A DNA stretch of 64,000 bases from Mesoterricola silvestris. GTDB taxonomy: Bacteria > Acidobacteriota > Holophagae > Holophagales > Holophagaceae. The stretch is taken from contig NZ_AP027080.1 of NCBI RefSeq assembly GCF_030295405.1, positions 186,001 to 250,000 of the forward strand. Direction: 5' to 3'. This document shows, piece by piece, positions 61,558 through 64,000 of this stretch (positions are counted from its first letter, which is position 1; each line of letters opens with the position of its first letter). The translations under genes and the position numbers were made by a program. Under the pieces are notes generated by a model, which searched no databases, was not told where the DNA came from, and saw only the letters and a list, made by a program, of their open reading frames with translations.

Positions 61558-61683
61558 GAATTTTTCCTTGGTTTCTCTGTACGCCGCGGACTGGCCGTTC
61601 AGAGCTCCAACCCTGGGCCACGAACCTTGTCCTTATGCGTACAACCCAGTCACTCTTTGAGCTTTCCACTTGCCGAACCCGGC

Positions 61684-62949
61684 CTAGCCCTTTTTCGGGC
61701 CGGGCTTGCGGAAAGCTCCCGCGGGCTTGGCGGTGGGCTTTCCCCCCGCTGGCCGCGCATCGGCGGCGCGCCGGGGACGGGGCGCTTCGTCGCGGGGGCC
61801 CGCGGCGCGCCGGGGTCGGGGCGCTTCGTCCCGGGGGCCCACAGAGCGCCTGGGTCGGGGCGCTTCGTCCCGGGGAGTCGAGGGGCGCCGGGGCTCGTCC
61901 TTGGTGTAGCGTTCCGCGCGGCGCACCCGGTCCAGTTTGCGCTCGGCGGTGATCTTGGGCTTGTAGATGTCGGCCTCGCCCTTGACGCCGGCCTCGGCCC
62001 GCTCCACCCGGCGCGCGGTGCGCAGGGCCTTGAGGGCCTTTTCCATGTCGGCGGGCATGGGGGCCGAAGCGGTTACGGATTCGCCGGTGACGGGGTGGCG
62101 GAAGCCCAGCAGCTCGGCGTGGAGGGCCTGGCGGTCGATGAGGGGGCTGGGGGTGCCGTACACCTGGTCGCCCAGGAGGGGGAAGCCCCGGTCGGCGAAC
62201 TGCACGCGGATCTGGTTGCGCCGGCCCGTCTCCAGCTTCACCTCCACCACGGTGTGGCCCGGGAGGCGCTCCAGCACCCGGTAGTGGGTGATGGCCACCT
62301 TGGCGCCCTTGATGTCCTGCTTGGCCTTGGAGTTCTCGGGCACCACCTGCATGCGCAGGGACTTCCGCTCCACCAGCTTGTCCGAGAGGGTCCCGGCGTT
62401 CTCGGGGAGCTCGCCCACCAGGATGGCCTTGTAGATGCGGTGGAGGTGGTGCTCGTCGAAGATGCGCTTGAGGCCGTTGAGGGCCTCGGGGGTCTTGGCG
62501 AAGACCAGCACGCCCGAGGTGTACCGGTCCAGGCGGTGGGCGATGAAGAGCTGGAAGCGCTTGAAGCCCCGGCGGCGGTACAGGTCCGTGAGGGCCTCGG
62601 CCAGGCAGGGGTCGGTGTTCTTTTCCGCGGGCACCGTCAGGAGTCCGGCGGGCTTGTCCACGAAGACCAGGTGCTTGTCCTCCAGGAGGACCGTGAAGGG
62701 GCAGTCCGCGCTCCGGCTGGGCTTGGGCAGGGCGCTGTAGACCATGTCCGGGTCGAAGACCACGTGGACGGTGTCCGTCGCGGCCAGGCGCAGGCCGTAG
62801 GTGCGGGCCTCGGCGCCGTTGACCTTGACGCAGCCCGCGTCGATGAGGCCCTTGGCCTGGCGGTGGCTGACCTCCAGCTTGCGGTGCAGCTCCGCGGCAA
62901 GGGCGGTACCTTCCGTCGCGCCGGTCCAGGTTTCATTCGATCGGGCCAT
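61684..62949 (-). CDS. RluA-family rRNA pseudouridine synthase with repetitive basic tail
   Basis: The 421-residue protein has an S4 RNA-binding domain at ~20-75, then the pseudouridine synthase domain (~85-310) with the catalytic HRLDRYTSG near residue 147, RRNQIRVQFADRGFPLLGD and the family C-terminal motif GFRHPVTG. The last ~80 residues are a disordered Arg/Pro/Lys-rich tail with three 13-residue repeats of PRDEAPRPRR type. The target is likely a uridine of 23S rRNA; the exact one (RluC/RluD class) is unclear. The start ATG 62949 lies 88 bases from the M16 gene's stop. Confidence 0.92.
   Translation of the reverse strand: MARSNETWTGATEGTALAAELHRKLEVSHRQAKGLIDAGCVKVNGAEARTYGLRLAATDTVHVVFDPDMVYSALPKPSRSADCPFTVLLEDKHLVFVDKPAGLLTVPAEKNTDPCLAEALTDLYRRRGFKRFQLFIAHRLDRYTSGVLVFAKTPEALNGLKRIFDEHHLHRIYKAILVGELPENAGTLSDKLVERKSLRMQVVPENSKAKQDIKGAKVAITHYRVLERLPGHTVVEVKLETGRRNQIRVQFADRGFPLLGDQVYGTPSPLIDRQALHAELLGFRHPVTGESVTASAPMPADMEKALKALRTARRVERAEAGVKGEADIYKPKITAERKLDRVRRAERYTKDEPRRPSTPRDEAPRPRRSVGPRDEAPRPRRAAGPRDEAPRPRRAADARPAGGKPTAKPAGAFRKPGPKKG
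61765..61881. repeat. Three 39-bp tandem repeats in the pseudouridine synthase gene
   Basis: Three units (61765-61803, 61804-61842, 61843-61881) encode PRDEAPRPRR followed by a three-residue spacer (read on the minus strand) in the disordered tail. The units differ by only a few bases, so copy number may vary between strains. Confidence 0.8.
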
Positions 62950-63037
62950 GGGCTCCTCCAGTGCCCGGCGTCCATTGAAACGCTGGGCTTGCTGGAAAGG
63001 AGACCATGAAAACCTTTATTTATCAAGCGAAAGGGTG

Positions 63038-64000
63038 CTACCGCTTGGCGGCCTTCTGGAAATCGCCGGCCTTCACCAGGGTGATGCGGGCGGGATCCAG
63101 GTGCTTTTTCAGGGCGGCGACGATCTGGTCGCTGGTGAGGGCGGCGACGCGCCTTTCCAGGTCGGCCTGGAAGGCCATGGTGCGCCCGGCCTCCAGATCG
63201 CGCTGGATCATGCCGGCCAGCTGCGGGTCCTGGGACCGGCCCTGCTCCTCGGCCTGGAGCCAGCCCGTCTTGGCCTCGGCGAGCTCCTTGGCGGTGAAGC
63301 CCGAGGCCAGGGCCAGGGCCAGCTCCTCGCGGATGGCGGCCTCGGCCTTGGCGGCGTTCTGGGGCGCGCAGATGGCGTAGAAGGTCCACTGGCCGAAGGC
63401 GTCCAGCGCCCCGGCCTGGAACTGGGAGCCCACGCCGTAGCTGAGGCCCTCCTTCACCCGCACCCGGGCCCCCAGCCTGGAATTGAAGGTGCTGCCGCCC
63501 ACCATGTAGTCACCCAGCACCAGGGCCGCGAAATCGGGATCGGATTCCTTCAGCGCGAGGTTCAGGCCCCCGAGGATCACCGCGTTGGCCTTGTCGGGCG
63601 TCTCGATCACCTCGGACCGGCCCGGCTCCGGGCGGTAGACGTTGGTGATGCGCTTGTAGGGCGCCGGGCTCTTCCAGGAGCCCAGGAGGCTCTCCACCAG
63701 GGCCCGGGCCTCCTTGGGGTCCACGTCGCCCACGATGGTCAGCTCCCCGTTGGAGGCGCCGTAGAAGGCGTCGTGGAGGGCCTTGACGTCCTCCACCTTC
63801 ACGGCCTTCATGTCGGCGATGGATTCGTCCAGGGTGGCGGCGTAGCGGGGATGGCCCTTGGGCCAGGCATTGAGGGCCCTGCGGTAGGTGATCCCGGCCA
63901 GGGCCTGGGGATCGCTCCGCTGGCTCTCCAAGCCGGCCAGGAACTGCTGGCGGAGCAGTTCGAATTCCTGGGCGGGGAAGCTGGCCTCCTTCAGGGCCTC
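63038..64000 (-). CDS. M16-family peptidase, C-terminal part (5' end outside the window)
   Basis: The frame is open to the right edge, so the N-terminus, including any zinc motif HxxEH, is outside. 320 residues are visible and end at the TGA at 63038. They match the second, non-catalytic M16 repeat: ELTIVGDVDPKEARALVESLL, LGDYMVGGSTFNSRLGARVRVKEGLSYGV and FTAKELAEAKTGWL are typical. A full M16 protein acts on peptides in the periplasm or cytosol; signal status cannot be judged. Confidence 0.85.
   Translation of the reverse strand, partial: EALKEASFPAQEFELLRQQFLAGLESQRSDPQALAGITYRRALNAWPKGHPRYAATLDESIADMKAVKVEDVKALHDAFYGASNGELTIVGDVDPKEARALVESLLGSWKSPAPYKRITNVYRPEPGRSEVIETPDKANAVILGGLNLALKESDPDFAALVLGDYMVGGSTFNSRLGARVRVKEGLSYGVGSQFQAGALDAFGQWTFYAICAPQNAAKAEAAIREELALALASGFTAKELAEAKTGWLQAEEQGRSQDPQLAGMIQRDLEAGRTMAFQADLERRVAALTSDQIVAALKKHLDPARITLVKAGDFQKAAKR

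Noticed and set aside
1-64000. CRISPR arrays, prophage, insertion sequences, tRNA or rRNA genes
   Set aside because: No regularly spaced repeats, transposase or integrase motifs, or tRNA-like TTCGAAT/acceptor arms were found on reading both strands.

Overview
The window is about 70% GC, densely packed and free of recognisable tRNA or rRNA genes. It looks like a chromosomal segment of a two-membrane (diderm) bacterium: it encodes an outer-membrane barrel-like protein, a lipoprotein, O-antigen-type sugar enzymes, a PilC/GspF-type protein and Complex I subunits. The overall flavour (very high GC, MutL carrying its own endonuclease motif, sigma-54 signals) fits Acidobacteriota, perhaps class Holophagae (Geothrix/Holophaga type). 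That assignment is an inference and was not tested by any search.

Layout. 0-9.1 kb: tail of an RND/MMPL exporter, a MidA-type methyltransferase, an M3 oligopeptidase, then the conserved block rplU-rpmA-obgE-nadD/rsfS, in which nadD and rsfS share one uninterrupted frame, then glutamate dehydrogenase. 9.1-28.8 kb: mixed housekeeping and envelope genes (ArnT-like GT39, an orphan outer-membrane barrel protein, an orphan PilC/GspF protein, an LtaS-like phosphatase-fold enzyme, a degenerate EnvC-like LytM protein, an M20 peptidase, a HAD phosphatase, moaC, an active LysM/M23 peptidase, a large lipoprotein, a purine nucleoside phosphorylase, a TPR glycosyltransferase and mutL).

28.8-47.3 kb is a surface-glycan locus and the most interesting region. 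A plus-strand operon (rfbF, UXS-like decarboxylase, ugd, rfbH, neuB, neuC, FkbM methyltransferase, glycosyltransferase, sugar methyltransferase) converges on a minus-strand operon (NAD epimerase, ThDP enzyme, CBS-nucleotidyltransferase, radical SAM enzyme). Divergent from the latter is a pair of glycosyltransferases. Together the genes suggest UDP-GlcA/UDP-pentose, a CDP-deoxysugar that may be branched by a ThDP enzyme (yersiniose-like logic), and a nonulosonic acid. Near-consensus -24/-12 (sigma-54) promoters sit back to back between the divergent operons, with a weaker one in front of rfbF. A sigma-54 activator gene without a sensor domain lies at the end of the locus. Two small accessory modules recur on otherwise unrelated enzymes of the locus.

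47.3-56.8 kb: the activator gene follows a run of envelope/scaffold genes (TPR plus propeller-like, PEGA/PDZ, small membrane protein). Upstream of these is a HEAT-repeat protein with a pseudo-receiver domain, then three small hypotheticals including a roadblock-like protein. 56.8-64 kb: a CNT nucleoside transporter converges on a standalone nuoE-nuoF pair across a large inverted repeat. A MarR regulator, a second large hairpin element, an RluA-type pseudouridine synthase with a repetitive basic tail, and the 3' part of an M16 peptidase complete the window.
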